Virus record (IMG/VR): IMGVR_UViG_3300007351_000028
Location: 1 to 42,051 of that record
DNA: 42,051 bases
Direction: 5' to 3' (one strand)
DNA from: a virus
The translations under genes and the position numbers were made by a program. Positions 1-6,046 of the stretch are shown here, one piece after another. Under the pieces are notes generated by a model. The model was not told the DNA's origin, did not search any database, and saw only the letters and a list, made by a program, of their open reading frames with translations. Positions within the stretch are counted from its first letter, which is position 1. The number at the start of each line of letters is the position of its first letter.

Positions 1-618
1 AACCGCGCACGTTTCAGCATCCCCTGTCGCCCGGACCACGATGACGATTGCCTGATCATGGCATACATCGATCAGCAGACCGCCGCCCTGGCCGAGAGCA
101 AGCGGCGGGTGAATGAACTGGACAAGCTTGTCTACGTGCCTGGCCTTCGGAAGTGTGCGAAGTGCGGCTTTGTGCTCACGACCACCAACATGCACGTCAA
201 CCACGGCACATTCTCGGCTGACGACACGCCGAAGGAATGCGCAAACGGCTGCGGCCCTATGTGGCGCGTCACCGAGCGCGACGCCGGCAACGATATGGTT
301 GATCGCTGTGAAGAACAGATCGGCTTGCGGGTGGCCGCCGAGCAACGCGCCTCCGCCCTCGCGGCGAGGGTTAAGTACCTTGAGCGCGCGATCGTGGACA
401 GAAACACCACGATCCAGGCGTGGAGCGAGCAATCAGCTAAGAGCGCGGCGCGGGTCGGCATACTCACCAAGGCGCTGGAGAAAGCCATCCGCTATCACCG
501 TGACGCCGCCGCTGCTTGCGACCGCACTGGCGACTTGAAGGGCGTTGCCCATCACAAACTTTGGGCATCAGAGCTAAGTACCGCCCGTATGGATGAAAGG
601 GGGCCGATCAGTGACTAA
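1..618 (+). CDS. Zinc-ribbon and coiled-coil phage protein, 5' end cut by window
   Basis: The frame is open from base 1, so the gene probably starts outside the window. An in-frame ATG at 58 has no clear ribosome binding site. The upstream in-frame codons read DHDDDCLI, which looks like real protein. Counting from 58, residues 34-78 carry two Cys pairs (KCAKC and CANGC) that form a likely zinc ribbon. Residues 85-150 are helical and charged, consistent with a coiled coil. The function is unknown. It leads a run of tightly packed small genes, and its stop codon overlaps the GTG of the next gene. Confidence 0.7.
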   Translation, partial: NRARFSIPCRPDHDDDCLIMAYIDQQTAALAESKRRVNELDKLVYVPGLRKCAKCGFVLTTTNMHVNHGTFSADDTPKECANGCGPMWRVTERDAGNDMVDRCEEQIGLRVAAEQRASALAARVKYLERAIVDRNTTIQAWSEQSAKSAARVGILTKALEKAIRYHRDAAAACDRTGDLKGVAHHKLWASELSTARMDERGPISD

Positions 619-973
619 CGATCAGATCAAGCACATGGTGGATCGCTTCCTCGGGTGGAAGCTGCCTGAGAACTTCAGCCCTGACGCTGGGATCAGCTTC
701 AAGGCGACGTTCAACGAGCACACGGACTATCCGATGAAACACGAGCCATCCGGCACCAATCTGCTCGACGCCACACAGGCAGAGGCGATGGTGCGTTACA
801 TGATTGAGGGGATGTCAGAACCGACCGCCCTCGCGGCGCGGCTGGCGGAGGTCGAGGCGGCGCTGCGTGCTACGCGCAAGGCGCTTGATACTGGCGAGGC
901 AACGCGCTTCGAGGCTATCTCGATTATCGACGCCGCCCTTTCTCAGCAGGAGGGGAAGCGCCATGACGGGTGA
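611..973 (+). CDS. Small conserved phage protein of unknown function
   Basis: The product is 120 residues from a GTG at 611. An ATG at 593 is in frame, but the GTG sits 7-8 bases after an AAGGGGG purine run and overlaps the previous stop (GTGACTAA), so it is the better start. The N-terminal half has a pattern I associate with a family of small phage proteins (DQIKHMVDRFLGWKLPENF, then YNEH-like and GTNL segments). The C-terminal half is a predicted long helix. It has no catalytic motif and no transmembrane segment. It belongs to the left-end operon. Confidence 0.75.
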   Translation: MTNDQIKHMVDRFLGWKLPENFSPDAGISFKATFNEHTDYPMKHEPSGTNLLDATQAEAMVRYMIEGMSEPTALAARLAEVEAALRATRKALDTGEATRFEAISIIDAALSQQEGKRHDG

Positions 974-1163
974 ACTGAAGCCGTGCCCGCTGTGCGGGAG
1001 CAAAACCGCGCCGACGCCCACGCGAGAAATCCGGGCCTCATTCATCTGGTGTTATCGCGGCAAGGGCGGCTGCGGATGCTCTACCGGCATGTGGGAAAGC
1101 CGCGAGGAAGCCATCGCCGCCTGGAACCGCCGCGCCCAGCAGGAGGACCGCCATGGCGGATGA
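963..1163 (+). CDS. Lar-like restriction alleviation zinc-ribbon protein
   Basis: The 66-residue protein opens LKPCPLCGS, has a second Cys group (C-x-C in GGCGCS) and ends EEAIAAWNRRA. This is the layout of the Lar family: CPxCG knuckle, second Cys pair, and a terminal helix with AWNRR. Lar of the Rac prophage relieves type I restriction, but most phage homologues are untested and may only be zinc-ribbon proteins. The ATG at 963 follows an AGGAGGGGAAG ribosome binding site and overlaps the upstream stop. The downstream gene starts before this one ends. Confidence 0.8.
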   Translation: MTGELKPCPLCGSKTAPTPTREIRASFIWCYRGKGGCGCSTGMWESREEAIAAWNRRAQQEDRHGG

Positions 1164-1575
1164 GACAACCAGACAGAGGGCGGAGGCGTTGCTTGCCGAA
1201 TTGCGCGAGCGCCACAAGTTCGTCGATGTAGCAACACCCTGGGCCAGCGATCACCGCAACCTGATCGAATCCGCCCTCCTCCGGGAGCGCGCCGAGGCGG
1301 TCGAGGAATGGCGAACCGCTGTCGCCTGCTTGTTGCTTTGGACGGAAGATGCGGACTACATGGTCAAGGATATGGAGCCGACCGACAGCGAGCATATCGA
1401 GCGCTTCGGCCAGATCATGCGACATCTGACCAGCGAGCACATGGGAGACTGCACGAGGCAGGCATGCACTTGCATGCGGTGTTACTCGGAAGGGCTGCTT
1501 CGACAAGCCAACGAATATGCCGCCCTGCTCGGCGCCCGCCCCACCGTCGAGCAGGAGAACACCGATGCGCCCTGA
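1153..1575 (+). CDS. Hypothetical Cys-containing phage protein
   Basis: The protein is 140 residues, with an ATG at 1153 preceded by AGGAGG and overlapping the Lar-like gene. The first 60 residues are a charged helical region. Around residues 97-112 there are four Cys and one His (H-x3-C-x3-C-x-C-x2-C), a possible metal site. I do not recognise a family. The coding is supported by its place in an uninterrupted chain of overlapping genes. Confidence 0.65.
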   Translation: MADETTRQRAEALLAELRERHKFVDVATPWASDHRNLIESALLRERAEAVEEWRTAVACLLLWTEDADYMVKDMEPTDSEHIERFGQIMRHLTSEHMGDCTRQACTCMRCYSEGLLRQANEYAALLGARPTVEQENTDAP

Positions 1576-1936
1576 CGAGATGCGCGCCGCGCTGGTGGAG
1601 AGTCTATGCCGCGCGTTGTGTCACGTCGATTGCTACAACGTAGGTAAAGGCTCTGAGGGCCAGTGCTCCAAGTGCGACCTGTGGAGCGATTACGCCGAAC
1701 CCGCTGATGCCGCCCTGACGGCCATCGAATCCAAGCTGGCCGAGATCGGCGCCAAGATCACGGTGCGGGAGCCGAGCGAGGCGATGCTCTCGACAGAGAT
1801 CGACAGCGAAATTCCTGCACACGAATACGAGCCGGCTGATCCGCTTATGTGGCCACAGCGGCGCTGGGTATGGAAATGCCTCTACGACGCCGCCCCAACA
1901 ACCCCCTGGGAGGAGAGTACCCAATGCCCCGATTGA
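1565..1936 (+). CDS. Hypothetical phage protein with N-terminal Cys cluster
   Basis: The 123-residue product starts at the ATG at 1565, inside the last codons of the previous gene and after a CAGGAGAAC site. Residues 15-45 contain C-x3-C then C-x2-C with a His, a likely zinc site. The C-terminal half includes PSEAMLSTEIDSEI and ends with WKCLYDAAP, a pattern seen in small phage proteins of unknown role. It has no signal peptide or transmembrane helix. An upstream in-frame start at 1517 would add unlikely proline-rich residues. Confidence 0.65.
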   Translation: MRPDEMRAALVESLCRALCHVDCYNVGKGSEGQCSKCDLWSDYAEPADAALTAIESKLAEIGAKITVREPSEAMLSTEIDSEIPAHEYEPADPLMWPQRRWVWKCLYDAAPTTPWEESTQCPD

Positions 1937-2049
1937 TCCTCTCCAGTGCCATTTTGGCGTTACTCCTGTTTATCGTCCCGTCCCCGCCCCCGGGAAAGCT
2001 CCGCTGCGCCATTCCGTCCCTGTCCGTGACTTGCGGCTCGGTGCGATGA
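1924..2049 (+). CDS. Small hydrophobic peptide, possible membrane or signal peptide
   Basis: A 41-residue ORF starts at the ATG at 1924 with a strong GGAGGAGAG site 6 bases upstream. MPRLILSSAILALLLFIVPSPPP is a basic start plus about 15 hydrophobic residues, so it could be a signal peptide or a single membrane anchor. Two Cys follow. It overlaps the genes on both sides by a few bases, in the style of its neighbours. The function is unknown, and it may be a short lysis or superinfection-type peptide. Confidence 0.45.
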   Translation: MPRLILSSAILALLLFIVPSPPPGKLRCAIPSLSVTCGSVR

Positions 2050-2288
2050 ATTCCACTCCGACCAAATGGCCTCGAGACGAGCTGGCCAAGTTGCTCTCCC
2101 GGGCGTTGGCCGAGCCCCTCCGAGTCCAATGCGCCACACCCAATGACGCCCGCAAGCTTCGGGAGACCCTGTACAAGTTCCGCCGCTCCACCGGCGCCAT
2201 GGAGTGTCGGATTACGCTCGACGGGAACTTTGTGGTGCTGGTGCCCACGCGGAACCCTATCTTGGAGGATCAAAAATGGCCGTCGTAA
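2046..2288 (+). CDS. Small basic phage protein of unknown function
   Basis: The 80-residue protein starts at the ATG at 2046, overlapping the previous stop (GATGAA). A TTG at 2031 is in frame but less likely. The sequence suggests an alpha/beta fold: helix (WPRDELAKLLSRAL), strand, helix (NDARKLRETLYKFRR), then two strands (MECRITLDGNFVVLVP). I do not recognise a family. The next gene starts within its last codons. Confidence 0.65.
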   Translation: MNSTPTKWPRDELAKLLSRALAEPLRVQCATPNDARKLRETLYKFRRSTGAMECRITLDGNFVVLVPTRNPILEDQKWPS

Positions 2289-2551
2289 CCAAGTACATCT
2301 GCGATCGCTGCAAAGCCGAGCACGCAGACCCTCGTGAGATGTTCGTGGTGGGGATCGGGCTCTATTGGGTCACACAGCGTCCGGAAAACCAAAGCCTATC
2401 CCACCAGCAACTCTGGTGCGATGGATGTCTCCGGACAGTTGGCATCCGCACGGAACCGCGAAAATTCGCTCCTGGTGTTCCGGAGCCGGCGCGCCCTACC
2501 TTCGAGTCCATGCTTCGTGCGATCATTCGGGAGGAAATCGAAAATGCTTAG
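2276..2551 (+). CDS. Zinc-ribbon protein
   Basis: The 91-residue protein starts at 2276 after GGAGGATCAAAA. It shows C-x2-C (ICDRC) at residues 9-12 and C-x2-C (WCDGC) near residue 48, a four-Cys zinc ribbon like those in phage regulatory or structural adaptor proteins. The C-terminal 25 residues form a charged helix (ESMLRAIIREEIENA). It overlaps the start of the large downstream gene by 8 bases, so the two are probably translationally coupled. Confidence 0.7.
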   Translation: MAVVTKYICDRCKAEHADPREMFVVGIGLYWVTQRPENQSLSHQQLWCDGCLRTVGIRTEPRKFAPGVPEPARPTFESMLRAIIREEIENA

Positions 2552-3788
2552 CTTCCAAAACCCAGGCGAAATCGACATCCGCGCCGTTACGACATTCGGA
2601 GTCAACGTCAAGCTTTCGGACTCTCCGATTGGCTACTTTGGCACGGGCTTGAAGTATGCCATCGCGGTGGTGCTGCGGCTGGGCGGCGAGATCACCATCC
2701 ACACCGGAATGCATCGGCATCGCTTCTTTTCCAATGCCGAGTCCATTCGCGGCAAAGAGTTCGCTATGGTTTATATGACCAGTGAGCGAGCTCCGCGGAA
2801 AATGCCAGAGACCGACGATGAGTGGATCGAGGCTGCGCCCACGCAGGCCCTGGCCTTCACTCTCGAGCTCGGCAAGAACTGGGAACCCTGGATGGCCTAT
2901 CGCGAACTCTATTCCAACACTCTGGACGAGAGTGGCACGGTCCATGAGGGTGAAATGCCGCTTCCGGCTGCCGGCTACACTATGATCGCGGTCGATTGCC
3001 CGGCGCTCGATGCCGTCCACGCCCAGCGCCATTTCTATTTCCTCGATCCCTCTCGAAAGCCATTCTACTCCCACGGCGGCGTAGAGTTCTACTATGGCAC
3101 CGCGAACTCCATCTTCTACCGTGGTATCGCTATTGAGCAACTCCAGCGCCCGGCACTTTACACCTACAACTTCACCAAGCGCGTGGACCTGACCGAGGAT
3201 CGAGTAGCCAAGTACCCTTGGATGCTCCAGTCCGAAATCGCCAACGCCACCGCCGCGCTCACCGACGCCACAGTGCTGGAGCGGATCGTACAAGCATCGG
3301 ACAACTTCTATGAGCGCAAGCTGGATTACAGCAGCGTTTACTCTCGCCCTGGCGAAGCATTCCTGGCCGTTGGCGCCCGCGCCGTCCGCGCCCGCCAAGT
3401 CCAGTCCATGCCGGAGTCGGCTTTGGAGCTAATATTCAAGTACTTGCCAGAGTTGGGCGCCCCGGACGAGGCCCATCCAACCGAAGCGCAGCTGGCCCGC
3501 ATTGGCGAAGCTCTGGCCCGGCTCCGTGCCGCTGGTATCATCGTCCAGCACAAGGTCTGCCTCGCGCCGAACTTGGACGCGGGGGTGCTGGGCTGCATCC
3601 ACGGCCGGCAGATCTTCGTGTCCGCCCGCCATGTGGATTTGGCCCCGCTCCGTGAGCTCACCGCCACGATCTTGGAGGAGGAAATCCATCTGCGTTCCGG
3701 CGCGCGGGACAACTCCCGCGAAATGCAGGAGGCGCTTCTCTCGGTGCTCATGGACGTGGTGGAGCGCAACAGTGCGCAAGGTGCTTAG
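2544..3788 (+). CDS. Large conserved protein with GHKL-like ATPase motifs
   Basis: The protein is 414 residues, starting at the ATG at 2544 after GGGAGGAAATCG. Residues 28-42 read PIGYFGTGLKYAIAV, close to the Hsp90/GHKL glycine motif IGQFGxGF. Residues near 120 read RELYSNTLDESG, close to the GHKL N-box (E-x2-x-N-x2-D). In the usual fold the N-box comes first, so the order here is reversed. The C-terminal end (EEEIHLRSGARDNSREMQ) is conserved-looking and acidic. The role is unknown; ATP binding is inferred from motifs only. It is the biggest gene of the first early block and overlaps an HTH gene. Confidence 0.75.
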   Translation: MLSFQNPGEIDIRAVTTFGVNVKLSDSPIGYFGTGLKYAIAVVLRLGGEITIHTGMHRHRFFSNAESIRGKEFAMVYMTSERAPRKMPETDDEWIEAAPTQALAFTLELGKNWEPWMAYRELYSNTLDESGTVHEGEMPLPAAGYTMIAVDCPALDAVHAQRHFYFLDPSRKPFYSHGGVEFYYGTANSIFYRGIAIEQLQRPALYTYNFTKRVDLTEDRVAKYPWMLQSEIANATAALTDATVLERIVQASDNFYERKLDYSSVYSRPGEAFLAVGARAVRARQVQSMPESALELIFKYLPELGAPDEAHPTEAQLARIGEALARLRAAGIIVQHKVCLAPNLDAGVLGCIHGRQIFVSARHVDLAPLRELTATILEEEIHLRSGARDNSREMQEALLSVLMDVVERNSAQGA

Positions 3789-4101
3789 CCCAGAAGCCTG
3801 CCATCGCATCGCCCGTGCTATTGACGAAGGTGCTCATGCACAGGACCTTGCTGAGCACTATGGCGTGGGCGTGCGGCATATTTACAAGATTGCGGCCAGC
3901 TTCCGACAAAGCCTCCCGGTAACGCTCACCCAAGAGCGCACCCAAAAGATGCTCGACGAGTGGCGGGCGGAATGCCAACGAGAGGCTCAAGCGTGGCGGG
4001 CGCGCCAGCTAGCAGCAGCCGTGCCCGCGCCCGCCCCGCTCCAACTTCGGCCTCGGCTCCCCGAGTCCCATGGCATCCACGGCAAAAGGAGAAAAGCATA
4101 A
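3772..4101 (+). CDS. Helix-turn-helix DNA-binding protein
   Basis: The product is 109 residues from a GTG at 3772, with GGAG about 8 bases upstream, overlapping the previous gene by 17 bases. Residues 5-45 (SPEACHRIARAIDEGAHAQD, then LAEHYGVGVRHIYKI) match the recombinase/sigma-region-4 type of HTH found in Hin-like and phage regulatory proteins. The C-terminal part is a charged helix followed by a proline/alanine-rich tail. It could bind the palindromic elements of this genome, but that is a guess. Confidence 0.7.
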   Translation: MRKVLSPEACHRIARAIDEGAHAQDLAEHYGVGVRHIYKIAASFRQSLPVTLTQERTQKMLDEWRAECQREAQAWRARQLAAAVPAPAPLQLRPRLPESHGIHGKRRKA

Positions 4102-4343
4102 TGCCCAGCTCCAGCGACGAAGAACGCCAATGGGCCGAGAGCAAATTCGGCACCATCGACAGCGAGCCGATCACGGTATGGCTGGAGGGGCGCGGATTCG
4201 TGCTCACGCCGGACTGGGAGTTCTTCTTACCAGGGCGCCATCCGCAGGGCGAAGAAGTTCGCGCTCTCTGGTTCCTGGTCGAGGAGTGGGACTTCGGCTT
4301 CATGGTCCCGGGCATGAACTTGCTAATCTCGGAGGACTGGTGA
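4101..4343 (+). CDS. Small acidic aromatic protein of unknown function
   Basis: The 80-residue protein starts with the ATG of a TAATG overlap at 4099-4103, with AAGGAGAAAAG upstream. It is rich in Trp, Glu and Phe (WAESKFGTIDSEPITVWLE, then DWEFFLPGRHP), suggesting a compact beta-rich fold. I recognise no family. It overlaps the next gene by one base (TGATG). Confidence 0.65.
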   Translation: MPSSSDEERQWAESKFGTIDSEPITVWLEGRGFVLTPDWEFFLPGRHPQGEEVRALWFLVEEWDFGFMVPGMNLLISEDW

Positions 4344-4696
4344 TGCACCGCCACGATCCCTCCCGCCCCATTGGCCTTTCGGGCCGTCCCTGCTACACCA
4401 GTTCCAAGGGCCGGCCCATCGCTGCCCTCCCGCGCCTAGCTCTCCAGCCCCTCGACGACGACGAGTGGGAAGTCACGGTCTGGCTTATGGTCGGGCATGT
4501 GACTGCTCGCGAATTCAACTATATCGCGCGGGGCGAGGCTCTCCAGGAGCTACTCTCAATGTGGCGCGTTGACCCCGAGCGCACGCTGGAAGAATTCTTC
4601 CACTACTCGAGCGCTTGGCGCGATGCGCTCTCTAGCAGCTACGCGGCCGCTGGTGCGGCGAAGCAGGAAATCACTCTGGCGGGATTGGGGCTATGA
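4343..4696 (+). CDS. Hypothetical protein closing the first early block
   Basis: The 117-residue protein starts at the ATG at 4343 after CGGAGGACTGG. The first 30 residues are basic. The rest looks alpha-helical (WLMVGHVTAREFNYIARGEA, then LEEFFHYSSAWRDALSS). No family is recognised. It is the last gene before a 241-bp gap, and a 29-bp palindrome begins 6 bases after its stop. Confidence 0.6.
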   Translation: MHRHDPSRPIGLSGRPCYTSSKGRPIAALPRLALQPLDDDEWEVTVWLMVGHVTAREFNYIARGEALQELLSMWRVDPERTLEEFFHYSSAWRDALSSSYAAAGAAKQEITLAGLGL

Positions 4697-4701
4697 TGCT
4701 C

Positions 4702-4730
4702 GTCCCACATTCAAAATTTGAACATGGGAC
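4702..4730. repeat. Palindromic element, copy 1
   Basis: GTCCCA-ca-TTCAAA-a-TTTGAA-ca-TGGGAC is a 29-bp dyad with mismatches only at the two CA steps and the centre. It starts 6 bases after the stop of the gene ending at 4696. Related copies lie at 20364-20392 and 38965-38993. The length, symmetry and positions at gene borders suggest a protein-binding operator; an RNA hairpin is also possible. Confidence 0.75.
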
Positions 4731-4839
4731 CGGGGCCGGCCCGCGCCCGCCCCCGGTCCGCGCCACGCCCGACCGTGCCGTCCGCCCGCGCCCCGCGCCC
4801 GTGGCACGAAAAAATTTCACGCCATGCCCGACCGTGCCA

Positions 4840-4868
4840 TTGACAACCGGCCCGCGCCACGGTACATT
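4840..4868 (+). promoter_or_regulatory. Sigma70-type promoter
   Basis: The -35 box TTGACA at 4840-4845 and the -10-like TACATT at 4863-4868 are separated by 17 bp, the ideal spacing. It lies 110 bases downstream of the palindrome and reads into the gene at 4938. With no strong T-tract terminator after 5441, it could also supply the Y RNA array and the Ro60 gene. Confidence 0.65.
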
Positions 4869-4937
4869 GCACATCGTACCGGGGCGTCCCGCCCCAATCC
4901 CACCCGGCGCCCCGACGCCAACCACACGGAGTCCCCA

Positions 4938-5441
4938 ATGTCCACCCAGCAAATCACCATCCAGGGCCATGAGTTCACTGCTCCCGCGCCGTATGCCGAG
5001 GGCCACCAGCTCAACGAGGCCGAGGCCAAGACCCTCAATCAGGTCCTGGGCGAGAACCTGCGCAACAACTTCGCTTCCCGCGTCAAGTCGGCCATGGAGG
5101 CCGAGGGCGGCATGACCGAGGCCAAGCTCGCCGAGCTTCGCGAGGCGTTCGTGACCTACGCCGAGGAGTACGAGTTCCAGGGCAAGCGGCAGGCCCGCCA
5201 GCCGGCAGACCCGGTCGCCAAGGAGGCCCAGAAGATGGCCCGCGAGGCGATCCTCATGAAGCTCAAGGAGCAGGGCAAGAAGCAGTCGGACTTGGCCGAC
5301 GGCGTGCTGGACACCCTGGTGAAGCAGCTCGGCGCCCGCGAGGACTACATGGCCGAGGCGCGCAAGCGTATCGAGCAGGTCAAGAGCATGGCGCTGGGCT
5401 CGCTGGACGAGATCGTTTCGGCGGCTCCCGCCGCCGCGTAA
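4938..5441 (+). CDS. Conserved phage protein of unknown function upstream of the Y RNA array
   Basis: The 167-residue protein starts at the ATG at 4938 after ACACGGAGTCCCCA. A short beta-like N-terminus (QQITIQGHEFTAPAPYAEGH) is followed by long helices (LNQVLGENLRNNFASRVKSA and EEYEFQGKRQARQPADPVAK). The C-terminus is Ala-rich. I recall similar proteins in other podoviruses near VWA and ATPase genes, but no function is known. It is the only gene between the promoter at 4840 and the Y RNA region, so it may share its transcript with them. Confidence 0.8.
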   Translation: MSTQQITIQGHEFTAPAPYAEGHQLNEAEAKTLNQVLGENLRNNFASRVKSAMEAEGGMTEAKLAELREAFVTYAEEYEFQGKRQARQPADPVAKEAQKMAREAILMKLKEQGKKQSDLADGVLDTLVKQLGAREDYMAEARKRIEQVKSMALGSLDEIVSAAPAAA

Positions 5442-5656
5442 CCGAGGCGCTTGAAACTCTCCGGGGGCGCTTTTCGCCGCAGAGAGCCCTCGGGAAGTTG
5501 GAACGGGCGGAGGGGCCGGAATTCTTCCGCCCGTTTCGGAGCACATGCTGGGAAGCCAGATCGTCCTAGGCCACGATTTGCAGCCGGTTAAATTCCGTGC
5601 GGTGTGCTTTCCGAAGCCCCAGCCACCAGTCGGGAGTCCCGACTCGTGACTAGAGT
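5442..5656 (+). ncRNA. Structured non-coding leader of the Y RNA array
   Basis: No credible gene lies here. Four stem-loops can be drawn: 5457-5486 (CTCTC/GAGAG around GGCG/CGCC), 5502-5535 (10-bp perfect stem AACGGGCGGA/TCCGCCCGTT), 5558-5579 (7 bp) and 5628-5644 (AGTCGGG-AGT-CCCGACT). The second stem is strong enough to act as a transcription terminator or processing signal for the gene before it, but it lacks a T tract. The last stem ends 12 bases before the first Y RNA-like unit. Confidence 0.45.
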
Positions 5657-5727
5657 TTCGGCAGGTGGTGTAGCGTGGGGTTACTTCTCTGGCTAGTGAA
5701 ACCCCATGCGTTTGTTCCCCTGCTGGA
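5657..5727 (+). ncRNA. Y RNA-like unit A, minimal form
   Basis: The outer helix P1 (5657-5665 with 5719-5727) encloses UGGUGUAG (5666-5673), P2 (5674-5681 with 5701-5708, 8 bp), UACUUC (5682-5687) and CG-UUU-GUUCC (5709-5718). The insert inside P2 is only 13 bases and extends the hairpin; no tRNA-like part is present. Conserved residues and strand spacings are identical to units B-D, so it belongs to the same RNA family, reduced to the presumed Ro60-binding stem. Function is inferred from the Ro60 gene downstream. Confidence 0.6.
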
Positions 5728-5805
5728 GTAATTCGGGCGTGGTGGAGCGACACGAGTAATGCTGGGGGCGGTTTTGAGCCAACAAATCCAGCCCCGATCG
5801 TGGTT
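5728..5805 (+). other. Spacer between Y RNA-like units A and B
   Basis: This 78-base spacer can form a hairpin of GCTGG (5761-5765) with CCAGC (5788-5792) around an inner GGC/GCC stem. It lacks the conserved strands of the units and any T-loop. I see no gene in it. Confidence 0.35.
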
Positions 5806-5943
5806 CGAGAGGTGGTGTAGTTAGCGGATACTTCTCTTTTGGTCGTGGGTTCGAATCCCACTCGGGCGCGCAAGCGTCCGGTAGCTCAGGGGTAGAGCAA
5901 AAGACTGGCGAAAGCCGTTCCGCTAGCGTCTGTTCCCCTCTCG
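5806..5943 (+). ncRNA. yrlA: Y RNA with tRNA-like domain (YrlA type), unit B
   Basis: P1 is CGAGAGG/CCTCTCG (5806-5812, 5937-5943). Then come UGGUGUAG (5813-5820), P2 TTAGCGGA/TCCGCTAG (5821-5828, 5919-5926), UACUUC and CG-UCU-GUUCC. The insert is a circularly permuted tRNA: anticodon-like stem UCUUU/AAAGA (5835-5839, 5900-5904), variable region, T-arm GTGGG-TTCGAAT-CCCAC (5845-5861), 8-bp acceptor-like stem closed by a GCAA tetraloop (5862-5881), and D-arm GCTC-AGGGGTA-GAGC (5884-5898). A GGC-GAAA-GCC hairpin follows. There is no free CCA end, as is known for YrlA RNAs, which tether Ro60 to effectors. Confidence 0.75.
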
Positions 5944-5950
5944 TGGAGTT

Positions 5951-6040
5951 TGGACGGTGGTGTAGTTTGCAGATACTTCGGTTGAGACGTAAGTCTTGTG
6001 GTTCAAGTCCACAGATCTGCAAGCGCCGGTTCCCCGCCCG
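5951..6040 (+). ncRNA. Y RNA-like unit C with T-arm only
   Basis: P1 (5951-5957 with 6034-6040) has one A-C mismatch. UGGUGUAG (5958-5965), P2 TTTGCAGA/TCTGCAAG (5966-5973, 6016-6023), UACUUC (5974-5979) and CG-CCG-GUUCC (6024-6033) are all in register with the other units. The insert is two hairpins: AGAC-GTAA-GTCT (5985-5996) and a T-arm, TGTGG-TTCAAGT-CCACA (5997-6013). The D-arm and acceptor-like stem are missing. It is a shortened or divergent effector domain that keeps the T-loop motif. Confidence 0.6.
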
Positions 6041-6046
6041 CCAATT

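Larger units (their letters stand above)
4697..4937 (+). promoter_or_regulatory. Intergenic control region between early blocks
   Basis: This 241-bp gap holds a palindromic element (4702-4730), a very GC-rich stretch, two direct copies of GCCCGACCGTGCC (near 4768 and 4825) and a sigma70-type promoter (4840-4868). The 69 bases after the -10 box are a leader for the gene at 4938. A frame opening at 4693 is proline-rich and does not look like real coding. Confidence 0.6.

Noticed and set aside
2523-3398. A 291-codon leftward frame opposite the GHKL-like gene
   Set aside because: Shadow frame; the rightward gene has a good start and coupled neighbours.
4693-5115. Rightward frame starting in palindrome copy 1
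   Set aside because: Proline/arginine-rich sequence from a GC-rich control region that runs into another gene out of frame.
4671-5873. A 400-codon leftward open frame across the promoter and Y RNA region
   Set aside because: It runs antisense to the structured RNAs and a real gene. Its start (RVGFEPTTKR) is the usual false peptide read from the reverse strand of tRNA T-arms.
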